Source of the DNA: Pseudoalteromonas citrea
Lineage (GTDB): Bacteria > Pseudomonadota > Gammaproteobacteria > Enterobacterales > Alteromonadaceae
DNA length: 64,000 bases
Assembly: GCF_000238375.3 (NCBI RefSeq)
Contig: NZ_AHBZ03000027.1
Location: 992,001 to 1,056,000, forward strand
Reading direction: 5' to 3'
The first letter of the stretch is position 1, and every line of letters starts with the position of its first letter. The position numbers and the translations under genes were made by a program. Of this stretch, positions 9,069 through 18,096 are shown in pieces. Below the pieces are notes generated by a model, which saw only the letters and a list, made by a program, of their open reading frames with translations, did not search any database and was not told where the DNA came from.

Positions 9069-9435
9069 TTAGCTTTCAATAAACTCCCATGTATCAGCTC
9101 CATCGAAGTGGCGTATTTTAACGTCGTTGATTAACTTCTTTGACACCATTTTAAAGTTGACCGCCATTCTTTGTGGGTTACCTATTTTTGTTGGTCTGTA
9201 GTGAGTTGTGCAGCCGCACAGAGGGCAATGGTGAAACTCAATATATTTATCACCGTTGGAATACGACGTTGTACTTTCAGCGACGGCTTTGACGGTAATA
9301 TTACTCGGATGGGTGCAGCCCCACAGTGCGCCTAATTTATGGTAAATTGAGTAATTGCATGATATGAGAGCGTTCACGGACGCGTTAAATATGACCGTAA
9401 TAATTGCCACAGTGGCATTAGGAGGTATAGGGCAT
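9069..9435 (-). pseudogene. Broken GFA-family (CENP-V/GFA fold) zinc-binding protein gene
   Basis: The C-terminal 100 residues match the GFA family: GALW, the HHCPLCGCTTHYRP zinc segment, RMAVN and RHFDGADTWEF. The N-terminal part is damaged. From ATG 9435 one reads M-P-Y-T-S, then TAA, then C-H-C-G, the first zinc motif of the family; after it one extra base is needed to be removed to enter the frame of the rest. The second zinc motif, normally C-x-C-x-x-C, reads CNYSIY, so two of three cysteines are Tyr. Stop, frameshift and lost ligands together indicate a pseudogene. A shorter protein from GTG 9410 is possible but would lack the first metal site. Confidence 0.82.
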
Positions 9436-9469
9436 GATTTGCATTGCGTTGATGATTACGTTCCCTTAT

Positions 9470-10369
9470 TTAGATGCGCTGTATCGTACTGGTAAAGTTC
9501 ACTGGCGGCAATACTTCGGGCAGCTCGCTGTCGAGCATATCTATTACGCTTTGATAACCATATTTTGGCTGCCATTGTAGCTCTTTCTGCGCTAAAGCTG
9601 AGTCATAGACACGGTCTAGTGTGTTAGGCAAAGGCCAATGCCGCTGTGCAAATGTCTTTGCCAGATCAGGTGCCTTTTTTTGGAGCATATCACCCGCATT
9701 ATGAAAAAGCGCAATGCAGTCACCTCGATCAAAAGGTGTATGGCCAGAAATAATATAGGTTCTAAAACCTGTTAACCTTGCTGTGATAGCACATGCGTGG
9801 GCGTGTGCAACATCGCGCACATCAATGCCGCGTGTTAAGCGATAAACGCTCATCAAGTTAGCAGGCTCGGGAAAGCATCTGGACATACGCAAGACGGTAA
9901 TGGGTAGATTAAATAACTGAGAGATACGCTTGAGCTTATTTTCAGCTTTAATTTTTGAGGTATGATAAAGCGTTTTTGGTTGTGGCTGAGTGTGCTCATT
10001 TACCCAACCAGCCTGCCCTTGAGGGGTCGAGGCAAAGCCATACAGTGCTGTCGTGCTGGTAAACACGAAATGTTTAATATTTTGCTTTATGCCTTCTAAT
10101 GCGAGTCGCTCAGTGGCGTCGATATTGGTTTGAATAAACTCTTGTTCCGTCGCCAGACCAACGTGGGGAGCATGTAAAGCGGCGCTATGAATAATGACAT
10201 CAACGCCTTTAAGGGCGTGTATTATTTTGGGTGTATCTCGAATGTCAGCCACCATGTCGACAGTAGAGCAAGGCGTTGTATCAAGCCCAAACACAGCATG
10301 TTGTTGCATTAAGTTGATATAAATGGCACGTCCAACACGCCCGGCAGAACCAGTGATCAGTATTTTCAA
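9470..10369 (-). CDS. NAD(P)-dependent epimerase/dehydratase (extended SDR)
   Basis: A 299-residue extended short-chain dehydrogenase with the N-terminal Rossmann motif GSAGRVG (residues ~7-13), the STTALYG segment and the catalytic YxxxK as Tyr135-Lys139 (YHTSK). RGIDVRDVAHAH matches the substrate-domain contact segment of nucleotide-sugar or aldehyde-type epimerases. The sugar or aldehyde substrate cannot be read from the sequence. It stands alone between the GFA pseudogene and an IS256 element; it may have been an operon partner of the GFA gene (same strand, about 35 bases between). Confidence 0.85.
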   Translation of the reverse strand: MKILITGSAGRVGRAIYINLMQQHAVFGLDTTPCSTVDMVADIRDTPKIIHALKGVDVIIHSAALHAPHVGLATEQEFIQTNIDATERLALEGIKQNIKHFVFTSTTALYGFASTPQGQAGWVNEHTQPQPKTLYHTSKIKAENKLKRISQLFNLPITVLRMSRCFPEPANLMSVYRLTRGIDVRDVAHAHACAITARLTGFRTYIISGHTPFDRGDCIALFHNAGDMLQKKAPDLAKTFAQRHWPLPNTLDRVYDSALAQKELQWQPKYGYQSVIDMLDSELPEVLPPVNFTSTIQRI

Positions 10370-10612
10370 TATCGCCTCTGTGTAATCAATTGAAAGGTTT
10401 TTATTGCAGCTTAGAGCTATAACTTGGCCGTTTCTTTATTCGACCTAGGCTATTTTAATACTAGCCGGAGCTTTTTCAAAACGGTTAGGTGGGAGTGCAA
10501 ATGCTAGTTGCTTTAATTGTAATGAAAGTACATGTTACAGCACCGCAGCTTTGAGGTTTTATCTATACTAATTTTATAGAGTATAAGAATAACAAGTTTG
10601 AACTCGAAAATT

Positions 10613-11919
10613 GACCCTGTAAATAATTCTGTGTAACTGCTCTTAGTTACAAGTATTCAGTTAGTCGGTCTTCAAACATAATCATAAAACGGTTTAGAGC
10701 TTGCTTCCAGTTATGAATAGGCATTGTCCACCTCTTGGAAGCATCCATTATCGCTAAGTACACCACCTTGCTAGCGGATTCATCTGTCGGGAACAGTTTA
10801 CGTTTCTTGGTCGCTTTTCTGATCACACTGTTCAGAGATTCAATAGCATTTGTCGTGTAGATAGCTTTACGAATATCTTGAGGGTAGCTAAATAGAGTAT
10901 TGAGATTATCCCAATGAGCCGTCCAGGAGCGGCTGATTTGAGGGTACTTTTCATCCCATTTATCACCAAAGTGCTCTAACGCCAACAGGGCTTCATCTTC
11001 CGTTGTTGCTTGATAGATTTCTTTTAAGTCAGCGGTAATTGCCTTGTAGTCTTTCCATGGGACGTATTTCATTGAGTTTCGCACCATGTGTACGATACAG
11101 AGCTGAATTTGAGTTTTTGGATAAACAGCGTTGATGGCATCAGGAAAGCCCTTCAGGCCATCTACACACGCGATGAGGATATCATTCACGCCTCGATTTT
11201 GAAGTTCGGTGAGCACGCTAAGCCAGAACTTCGCTCCTTCGGTTTCGGACATCCACATCCCAAGAAGTTCTTTCTGACCTTCCATATTTACGCCAAGTGC
11301 GAGATAAATGGCTTTGTTGATAACCTGTTTATTCTGGCGTACTTTCACGACGATGCAATCGAGATAAACGATGGGATAGACCGTATCAAGCGGGCGAGAT
11401 TGCCACTCAACCACTTGTTCTAAAACAGCATCTGTAACTTTAGATATTAGACTGGCGGAGATATCCGCATCGTACATTTCTTTGAATGTTGCGACGATTT
11501 CACGGGTGGTCATTCCTTTGGCATATAGGCTTAAGATCTTGTCGTCCATCGATTGAAATCGGGTTTGATGTTTACGAACAAGCTTGGGTTCAAAGGACGC
11601 GTCACGGTCACGAGGGACTTCTAACTGGATCTCACCATCGTCTGTAATTAGGCGTTTAGATGAGTAGCCATTTCGACTGTTACTATCGTTAGTTGGTGAG
11701 TTTTTTTCGTAACCGAGGTGCTCATTAAGTTCAGCATTTAAGGCTGTCTCAACCGTCACCTTGGTTAACATTTTCCTAAAGTCATCAAGATCAGAAGGAG
11801 TCTTAATCGACTTAGCTGCTTCGCGAGCGAAGGCTTCTAGAGCTTTCTTATCCATATTGCTTATCCTCAGCCATTACTGGCTTAATTATAAGCAGATACA
11901 CAATTTAAATTACAGGCTC
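10613..11919 (-). mobile_element. IS256-family insertion sequence with 8-bp target duplication
   Basis: The element is 1307 bp. Terminal inverted repeats of about 30 bases lie at 10613-10642 (GACCCTGTAA...) and 11890-11919 (reverse complement GAGCCTGTAA...). The flanks are an exact 8-bp repeat CGAAAATT at 10605-10612 and 11920-11927, the duplication size known for IS256. The transposase is full length, so the copy may be active and recent. No gene appears to be interrupted. Confidence 0.95.
10647..11855 (-). CDS. IS256-family (mutator-type) transposase
   Basis: Full-length 402-residue DDE transposase. The catalytic acidic residues are recognisable in YLDCIVVKVR (first Asp), ACVDGLKGFPDAI (second Asp) and TTNAIESLNSVIRK (Glu), in the order of the Transposase_mut family. 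The N-terminal region carries HLGYEK and NGYSSK, typical for this family. It acts on the terminal inverted repeats that flank it. No damage was seen. Confidence 0.96.
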   Translation of the reverse strand: MDKKALEAFAREAAKSIKTPSDLDDFRKMLTKVTVETALNAELNEHLGYEKNSPTNDSNSRNGYSSKRLITDDGEIQLEVPRDRDASFEPKLVRKHQTRFQSMDDKILSLYAKGMTTREIVATFKEMYDADISASLISKVTDAVLEQVVEWQSRPLDTVYPIVYLDCIVVKVRQNKQVINKAIYLALGVNMEGQKELLGMWMSETEGAKFWLSVLTELQNRGVNDILIACVDGLKGFPDAINAVYPKTQIQLCIVHMVRNSMKYVPWKDYKAITADLKEIYQATTEDEALLALEHFGDKWDEKYPQISRSWTAHWDNLNTLFSYPQDIRKAIYTTNAIESLNSVIRKATKKRKLFPTDESASKVVYLAIMDASKRWTMPIHNWKQALNRFMIMFEDRLTEYL

Positions 11920-11959
11920 CGAAAATTCGTTGTTATGTACATGCTCTCTGTGTATCAGC

Positions 11960-12502
11960 CTAGTTGCCGTTTTCCAATCGCTTCATTTCATCAATGATCA
12001 TGTTTAACATCGCTTTCTTAACATCTGCTTGCTCGGTGAGTAACGCACTTTTTTGCTTCTCTAAACTTTGAATGACAACTTCATTGTTATTCTCTTGATA
12101 TTCTTTCACGCCTCGGTGTGCAGTGACGTTTATATGATTGTTGCGTCCTTCATTTTCAGGTTGGGTACTTTTTTGAATATTAATTTCCGCAGTAGGTGTC
12201 TGTGGATTTTGCTTTAACTGGGTGATTTGCTTATTCACTATGTCTATTTGTCTTTGTAAGTCCTTATTGATGACTTCTAAGCCTTCATAGTGACTTTTGA
12301 AGTTGGCATTACCTTCTTTGTAGTCTTCAGCCATTGAATCTAAGTATTTTGAAAACGTGTAAGCTTGTTGTTCATCTTCGGCATCTTGCGGATCACCATC
12401 GGGAGGGAGTTGTTCTTTTTGTGTCTGTTCAGGTCTATTCTCGAGCGAATGACTTGTGATTCTTGGTACTACAAATGTCTGCGGTAGTGCGTTCGTTTTC
12501 AT
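11960..12502 (-). CDS. Hypothetical protein with predicted coiled coils
   Basis: A 180-residue soluble protein without signal peptide. Residues 1-45 are Pro/Gln/Glu-rich and probably disordered; two heptad-rich stretches (about 75-100, INKDLQRQIDIVNKQITQL, and 140-178) look like coiled coils. I recognise no family. It is divergent from the exported DUF1579-like gene, and the IS256 element sits 40 bases behind its stop, possibly in its 3' untranslated region. Confidence 0.6.
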   Translation of the reverse strand: MKTNALPQTFVVPRITSHSLENRPEQTQKEQLPPDGDPQDAEDEQQAYTFSKYLDSMAEDYKEGNANFKSHYEGLEVINKDLQRQIDIVNKQITQLKQNPQTPTAEINIQKSTQPENEGRNNHINVTAHRGVKEYQENNNEVVIQSLEKQKSALLTEQADVKKAMLNMIIDEMKRLENGN

Positions 12503-12642
12503 TTTTAATCCTTAAATATGAATGTATTTCCTATCGACTCATAGTATCGACTGGTTTGTTTATTTCTGAAGGTATTTCCTGACTATAATTCGTAAATTAA
12601 GGTGCTTCAGCTACGCTTTAAAGACAAAAAAGGAGGACTATT

Positions 12643-13131
12643 ATGAGATGGTTTTTAATCGTTTTTAGTTGTTTATGTGCGTGTGGGGTATGGGCTAATT
12701 GTGATGACAAAGCATACCGAGAATTTGATTTTTGGCTGGGTGATTGGCAAGTATATACGCCTGATGGGAAATTAGCAGGGCGTAATGTAATTACGGCAGC
12801 TCATAATAAGTGTGTTATTAAAGAGCGTTATACTGGCTTATCTGGTTATAAAGGTGAAAGTATTGGCATTTATGATGTTACCAGAAAGTTGTGGCATCAA
12901 ACTTGGGTAGATAACACGGGACTACTGTTACAACTGGAAGGCAACTTACAGGGCAATGTTATGGTACTAACGGGCTCTGATTTTGATAAAGAAGGCAATT
13001 ATTTAGAAGAAAGAATCACTTGGACACCCAATGAGGATGGCAGTGTTCGGCAAGTGTGGAAAACAAAAATGCTTGATCAAAAGTGGCAGGTTATTTTTGA
13101 CGGCTTATATATCAAAAAGGCAGAAAAATGA
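12643..13131 (+). CDS. Exported DUF1579-like protein
   Basis: A 162-residue protein with a signal peptide (cleavage near WAN at 19-20) and then FDFWLGDWQVY, the hallmark of a family of small beta-barrel proteins (DUF1579-type) whose repeated beta strands end in W-x-x-T and D-G-S-x-R patterns. Such proteins may bind small lipophilic molecules, but no function is established. The start follows an almost ideal SD (AAGGAGG). Its stop overlaps the start of the rhodanese gene (ATGA), so the two are translated together. Confidence 0.72.
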   Translation: MRWFLIVFSCLCACGVWANCDDKAYREFDFWLGDWQVYTPDGKLAGRNVITAAHNKCVIKERYTGLSGYKGESIGIYDVTRKLWHQTWVDNTGLLLQLEGNLQGNVMVLTGSDFDKEGNYLEERITWTPNEDGSVRQVWKTKMLDQKWQVIFDGLYIKKAEK

Positions 13132-13544
13132 AATTAGTAACAACAAAAAATTGGATGCTGGTACTGTTTGGTATGCTTTTATTTAGTCTTATGGTTAGCA
13201 CCTTAGTGCAAGCCAACATAACTCAGGTATCTCAACAAACACTGCTGAGGCAGCAAATGTCGTCAACCCCCTTTACAGTGATTGATGTAAGAACCGCACA
13301 AGAATATAACGCGGGGCACATTAAAGGTGCCATAAATATTCCGTTTGATCAAATTGCCCAACATCAAGCACAATTGAATGCGAAAAAAGGCTCTACTTTA
13401 CTGGTTTATTGTCGGTCTGGCCGCAGAGCGGCTATTTTTGAAAAGCAATTACAAAAGCGTGGCTTTGATGTGAAGCATCTTACTGGAGACATGAACGGGT
13501 GGCTAGCTTCAGAGTTACCCATTATAAAAAATGCTATTCCTTAA
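13128..13544 (+). CDS. Periplasmic rhodanese-like sulfurtransferase
   Basis: 138 residues: a signal peptide or anchor (about 10-32), then one rhodanese domain with DVRTAQEYNAGHIKGAINIP and the active loop CRSGRR, in which Cys carries the persulfide. Single-domain exported rhodaneses of this type are common in marine gammaproteobacteria; the sulfur acceptor is not known. It overlaps the upstream exported DUF1579-like gene by four bases, indicating one operon. Confidence 0.9.
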   Translation: MKLVTTKNWMLVLFGMLLFSLMVSTLVQANITQVSQQTLLRQQMSSTPFTVIDVRTAQEYNAGHIKGAINIPFDQIAQHQAQLNAKKGSTLLVYCRSGRRAAIFEKQLQKRGFDVKHLTGDMNGWLASELPIIKNAIP

Positions 13545-13653
13545 GCTATTGGTTTTACTTTCTACCTGCCTTTTGAGATTTTAGTGGTGATTGATTTGGA
13601 TGTTAAGCTTCTGTAATATAATGAATTTTTTTATAAAGCGGTTGATTAAAACA

Positions 13654-14868
13654 ATGAAAAACACCCTACTTTTAAAGTGGCTATCATGTTTTTTATTCAT
13701 CTTTGCTGGTATCTCTCAAGGGGCAGGTAATCAGCCGAGCAAAGTTAATAAAACACCAGCCGAAACGTACACTTCACAGTCTGTTTTTAACGACCACCTA
13801 GGCATATCAGGGTTAGATAACCCGCGTCAGCTTAGCATCTCAAAAGATGGAAAACAGGTGTTTGTGGTTAGTGGGGATGATAATGCGCTGAGTATATTTA
13901 CTCGACAAAAAGGGGGGAGTCTCCAATTTAAGCAAGTCTTTAAAAATTCAGATAACCCAGCACTTAAGTTAGAGGGAGCATCTGATGTAATTAGCTTCAA
14001 TAACGCAGAATTCATTGTTACAAGCAGCTTTTATGATGGTGCGGTATCTTTGTTTAAAAAAACAAAGGCGGGTCCTTATGAGTTTGTACATACACTGAGT
14101 GATAACTTAACACCAGATAGAGTATTTAAAGACCCAGCGCCTATTGGTAAGCTTGATACATTGCAGCTCCTTGGCGCGTGGGACCTATTTAAACTTGACC
14201 AACAGCGGTTTGCAGTTGCGAGTTATCAAAGTAACGCCATCAGCTTTTTTCAAATTAAGGATGGGCAACTCTCACCAGATGAAAACGTGAACAATGTAGT
14301 AAATGGGCACCGGTTTTCACGACCCTTAGCTATTCAATCGCTTGGCAGGGCTCCGGTATTTGACACTCTATTGGTATTAGGACATGAGAAGGCAGAGCTT
14401 ACCGTTTTAAATCGAGCGTCAAATAAGAATTATAGTGTTGCCCAAGTATTTAATTTAAACAAGCATGGATGCGTGGGCCCGCAGGCAGTAAGTCAAGTTA
14501 ATGCAACCAATCGTCTCTATGTTGCTTGTACTGGCAGTAATAACATCATTGTTTTAAGTGATTTGGGTAACCAAATAGGCAAGAAGCGCCTTGAACTTTT
14601 ACAAACATTAAAAGCACCTAGTTTAAAAGGGATCAGCAGCTTGGCATTTACGCTGGATGGTAAAACAGGATATGGTGCGGCTGAAAGCGGTCGAGGTATT
14701 GTTGTTTTAAATACCGACTATAGAGGCAATTTAGAGATTAAAAAAACAATTTTGCACGCAGACCTTTTTGCTGTTTCGTCATTAACGTTATCGGATATAA
14801 ATACGTTATTCGTAACCGCGGCGAAGCAAGATGCGGTATTCGTATTAGACGTATCAACACTGAACTAA
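13654..14868 (+). CDS. Exported beta-propeller protein
   Basis: About 404 residues from the ATG at 13654, which gives a typical signal peptide (MKNTLLLKWLS...). Earlier starts at 13621 (ATG) and 13591 (TTG) are in frame but give longer, less usual N termini. The mature part has repeated blades of the form D-x-(K/R)-x-V-F-V-V-S...N-A-L-S-x-F, as in lactonase or YncE-like seven-bladed propellers, for example ISKDGKQVFVVSGDDNALSIF and DGKTGYGAAESGRGIVVLN. No catalytic residues can be assigned. It follows the rhodanese operon with a 110-base gap. Confidence 0.7.
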   Translation: MKNTLLLKWLSCFLFIFAGISQGAGNQPSKVNKTPAETYTSQSVFNDHLGISGLDNPRQLSISKDGKQVFVVSGDDNALSIFTRQKGGSLQFKQVFKNSDNPALKLEGASDVISFNNAEFIVTSSFYDGAVSLFKKTKAGPYEFVHTLSDNLTPDRVFKDPAPIGKLDTLQLLGAWDLFKLDQQRFAVASYQSNAISFFQIKDGQLSPDENVNNVVNGHRFSRPLAIQSLGRAPVFDTLLVLGHEKAELTVLNRASNKNYSVAQVFNLNKHGCVGPQAVSQVNATNRLYVACTGSNNIIVLSDLGNQIGKKRLELLQTLKAPSLKGISSLAFTLDGKTGYGAAESGRGIVVLNTDYRGNLEIKKTILHADLFAVSSLTLSDINTLFVTAAKQDAVFVLDVSTLN

Positions 14869-15001
14869 TGTAGTTTGCATAGTTCAATTAGTGGTGTGTC
14901 ATATTAATTTCGTTTGCAATTTAGGCGCAAATAAATAAGCTATTAAATAACTAACATCACCTAATGAATATCTATAAAAAATAACGAAAGGGAATTGTAA
15001 T

Positions 15002-15364
15002 ATGCAAAAAATTAAAGCAGCTCTAGAGAAGTTAGACGACGCCCTGATTGATTTTTCTACTTTGTCTGTTGCGACTTATACCGGTGATATTTCAGTGGTA
15101 TTGAAAGCCGATGATGGTACATCAATAAAGCTCAGTGAATTAGACTTTAATGATGTGTTACAAAAAGCGATTTCGGGGGCATCAGCATCGACCGAAGGCA
15201 AGATTGAGCTAGTTGCACTTAACGCGCACAAATTAGATGGTGATGGTATGGTCTTTCGCCAAAAAGACATCACGTCTGAGCTTGAAACTGCCCATAATGC
15301 GGCATTGAGTGCAGCGCGTGAAACCAGAGAAGGTTTGTTGGCATTGGTAAACGATGTATTTTAG
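15002..15364 (+). CDS. Hypothetical protein, first gene of an unknown two-gene unit
   Basis: A 120-residue soluble protein, acidic, with an N-terminal helix (MQKIKAALEKLDDALIDFS), a beta-rich middle and a long C-terminal helix (DITSELETAHNAALSAARETREGLLALVNDVF). A good SD (AAAGGGAA) precedes the ATG. I recognise no family. The following 593-codon gene begins 17 bases after the stop and lacks its own clear ribosome binding site, suggesting translational coupling. Confidence 0.65.
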   Translation: MQKIKAALEKLDDALIDFSTLSVATYTGDISVVLKADDGTSIKLSELDFNDVLQKAISGASASTEGKIELVALNAHKLDGDGMVFRQKDITSELETAHNAALSAARETREGLLALVNDVF

Positions 15365-15381
15365 CCAAGCAGTATGCGTGG

Positions 15382-17163
15382 TTGTTGCATTACAGCGTAC
15401 CTAGTGTGAGTTCCGACTCTGTGTTCGAGTGCTATGAACAGGCTGAATCTAAGGTTGAGCAGGCACTTGAGCATCATTTATTGCCTGATTTCTCAGCGAA
15501 TATGCTAGAGGGCAATACCGCATTGCTGCGTGGTCCATTGGGGCAAACGCTTTGTGACCGCTTATATCGTATGCAATATCTATCAGCCGAGCATCGCGCT
15601 GGTTTTACTAACATACAAGAGGCTTTAAGAGGGCAAACATCGCCATACTCAGGTGAGGTGAGTCAGTGGTTATCTTCTTTTTCAACCGCAGTAAAAACAC
15701 TGCAAGCTGAAGCGGGTCTTCGTTGTGATGCGTGGTTTGGTCATAAGTCGTTTACAGTTCTACAGCAGGTGTATTCATTTGAAGCGCCCACCGAGTTAGA
15801 AGATTGGTTTTCAAAGCCAGCGTGTAACAAGTTTTTGAATCGCGCTATTTATGTTCGCTTACGTGCGTTAGGGCTTTTACCCGGTAAAACACGTCGCTTT
15901 TTTACAGAGCCAGCGGCGCATGATCTGCTTAACCAAGCTGTTGAAGCGGGCTTGGGGTATTGGCAACAGCTCTTATATTATTGGGGAGCGCTTGATCCTA
16001 GCATCCGTGTAACAAAACTGCATTTGCTCCAGTGGCTATTTGACACAGATGGCATTACACAGTTTTTAAACGATAAGGCTAACCAGCTCTTGGAACAACA
16101 TAAACAGCTGACGCGACCGATTGTGTGGAATAATGCCGATAATGAGGTGTTTCCTGATGTGACGCCAGCTGAATTACCGAGATTGAGCTTACGCGTGATC
16201 ATGGCACAGGCGCGCATAGAGGCGTGGTTAAACGGCTTTGGCAGCAAGCAAAGTGACTTTGCTAAAGGGGGAGATTTTTATCCTGGCGCGCCTATTGACG
16301 CCTATCGATATAGCGAATTCTTTAAACCAAGATATAAAACCCGATATACCAGTACTTTGCCTCGGTTACATCCTGAACTAAAGCGCGTTATTCGTTTGTG
16401 GGATGACTTTGAAAGAGTAAAGCATGGGACAGCTGACAAGCGACTCGTGCGAGAAACACATATCGCGCGGGCGATACAAAAAAAACAATTAACAGTAATA
16501 GGCATTGCATTGAGAACACTGCACTGTGTCTGTGAACTTGATAGTCTTCCCTTACAACAAACGCAATTAACGCCCACGATTAACCAACACTACGCGGCGC
16601 TATCAAAAGGTGAAAGAAACCCTGAATTGTGGCGCAAGCAAAGTATCGGTGCTGCTTGCCTTGATGGCTTAAAGCGTGCTTTTAAATGGTTATATAAAGC
16701 GGCTTCACGCGTCTTTTTTGCAATATCTGGTTTTGTGCAACGTGTGATACGCGTTGTTAAATCTGTGGCAATTCAGGGGATGACATTGCTAAGCCAAGTA
16801 TCGGATATTGTTGGATCTGGTATTGAACTGCTGATAAATAAAGTGTTTGTAGATAATGACCATTTCAAAGTGGTAGGCGATCATGACTTTGACTTAACGA
16901 CATTACGTAGCGCACAGTGCACTGAATCGCAAATGCGTGATGCCACTGTCTCGATGCAGCATCGGGCGAGGTTATTTAAAGTCGCATGTGGTCTGTTTCG
17001 AGTACTTTTATCCGTCTTTAAGGTAACGACTGGCGTGATCACTGGCAGAGCTTGGGAGGTGATTGACGGCGTATTACTCATGGCTAACTATTATCAGTCA
17101 ATCACTGAGCAAGACAAACAAGATTTTCAACTTGCGCTACGTGAACATCATAAAGCCAGCTAG
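15382..17163 (+). CDS. Large hypothetical protein with amphipathic C-terminal segment
   Basis: A 593-residue protein of unknown family. Residues ~1-420 look mainly helical and soluble, rich in Trp, Tyr and Leu. Residues ~430-510 contain a run of basic amphipathic or hydrophobic helices (RAFKWLYKAASRVFFAISGF and onward), and residues 540-580 a further hydrophobic helix, suggesting membrane association or pore formation. The start is uncertain: the first start-type codons are TTG at 15382 and 15385, without an SD; the ATG at 15374 is out of frame. Translation probably depends on the gene just upstream. Codon use looks like its neighbours. Confidence 0.6.
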   Translation: MLHYSVPSVSSDSVFECYEQAESKVEQALEHHLLPDFSANMLEGNTALLRGPLGQTLCDRLYRMQYLSAEHRAGFTNIQEALRGQTSPYSGEVSQWLSSFSTAVKTLQAEAGLRCDAWFGHKSFTVLQQVYSFEAPTELEDWFSKPACNKFLNRAIYVRLRALGLLPGKTRRFFTEPAAHDLLNQAVEAGLGYWQQLLYYWGALDPSIRVTKLHLLQWLFDTDGITQFLNDKANQLLEQHKQLTRPIVWNNADNEVFPDVTPAELPRLSLRVIMAQARIEAWLNGFGSKQSDFAKGGDFYPGAPIDAYRYSEFFKPRYKTRYTSTLPRLHPELKRVIRLWDDFERVKHGTADKRLVRETHIARAIQKKQLTVIGIALRTLHCVCELDSLPLQQTQLTPTINQHYAALSKGERNPELWRKQSIGAACLDGLKRAFKWLYKAASRVFFAISGFVQRVIRVVKSVAIQGMTLLSQVSDIVGSGIELLINKVFVDNDHFKVVGDHDFDLTTLRSAQCTESQMRDATVSMQHRARLFKVACGLFRVLLSVFKVTTGVITGRAWEVIDGVLLMANYYQSITEQDKQDFQLALREHHKAS

Positions 17164-17388
17164 TTTTTGCTTGAGCCCCATAACTGCTTTATGCCTTTAA
17201 GCTAACAGCCCCTTTCTTGTTCTTACCTATACCATGTTATTTATAAAACCAGACAGTGCATGATTTGGTGAGCTTCTTTCTGGCCAGCTGCTTGACATCT
17301 TACTTATGTACATTGGCACATATATTCAATCATTATTTTTCCGGAGTCATTATTGTAAGGCCATACATTAATCAAGATAGTGGTCAAC

Positions 17389-18096
17389 ATGAGTAGCAAT
17401 AGCAGTGAAAGTTTTCAGCAAGTTAAAGCCAGTGTAATAGATAAAAAACATCAAAGTGAACGTCCTATTTTTGAGTATGATATGAATATAGCGCGTTTAC
17501 CTGAAGGGTTGTTAAGAGTAACACGGCAGTGGCGAGGGGCTGAGCAAACGATAGTAGCGAAAGAGGAAATCACTTGGTGCTCTACGCAAGGGCTGTTATA
17601 TGGCGCGATGGCGCAACCACACTTAAATGAAAAGGGCTCACTAACTGTTACAAAGAGCAAAGCAACCTCGGTTTTACAAAGTGATAAAACAGGGCAAAAG
17701 TCAAAGCAAAAGCCACTAAAGTTTACTTCGCGCCCTTGTACCTTATTGAGTATACCATTTGAAATTTCCCATCATTGGCCTGCGCTAAAGCGCGGTGAAA
17801 AAGTATGCTTGGATTATATTGTAATGAAGGTTCAAGCACATACAAAAGTGACATTGCAAAAAAGAGAGACCATCGACCATACAGTGGTAAGTGTTACACC
17901 GAAAAACTGGTTTTGGCGAATGTTATTTGGGTCTACAGAGTATTACTTTGATCGTAATACACTGAAACTGCGTAAGAACATTGGGTTATTGGAACCAAGG
18001 GACCGAAATTTAAATGGCAAATATATCGAGTACTTAGGGCATGCTCAGTTGGAATCGCCTGTGGATTACGGGCGTATAAAGGAGTTTATAGCATGA
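17389..18096 (+). CDS. Hypothetical protein, first gene of SDR/VTT/AraC operon
   Basis: About 235 residues with no signal peptide. The sequence is beta-rich with a periodic pattern (FEYDMNIARLPEGLLRVTRQW, LLSIPFEISHHW, WRMLFGSTEYYFDR) that might be a beta-barrel lipid or substrate-binding fold, but I recognise no family. ATG 17389 is preferred to the GTG at 17380. Its stop overlaps the start of the SDR gene (ATGA), so it belongs to the same operon as the SDR, the membrane protein and the AraC regulator. Confidence 0.65.
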   Translation: MSSNSSESFQQVKASVIDKKHQSERPIFEYDMNIARLPEGLLRVTRQWRGAEQTIVAKEEITWCSTQGLLYGAMAQPHLNEKGSLTVTKSKATSVLQSDKTGQKSKQKPLKFTSRPCTLLSIPFEISHHWPALKRGEKVCLDYIVMKVQAHTKVTLQKRETIDHTVVSVTPKNWFWRMLFGSTEYYFDRNTLKLRKNIGLLEPRDRNLNGKYIEYLGHAQLESPVDYGRIKEFIA

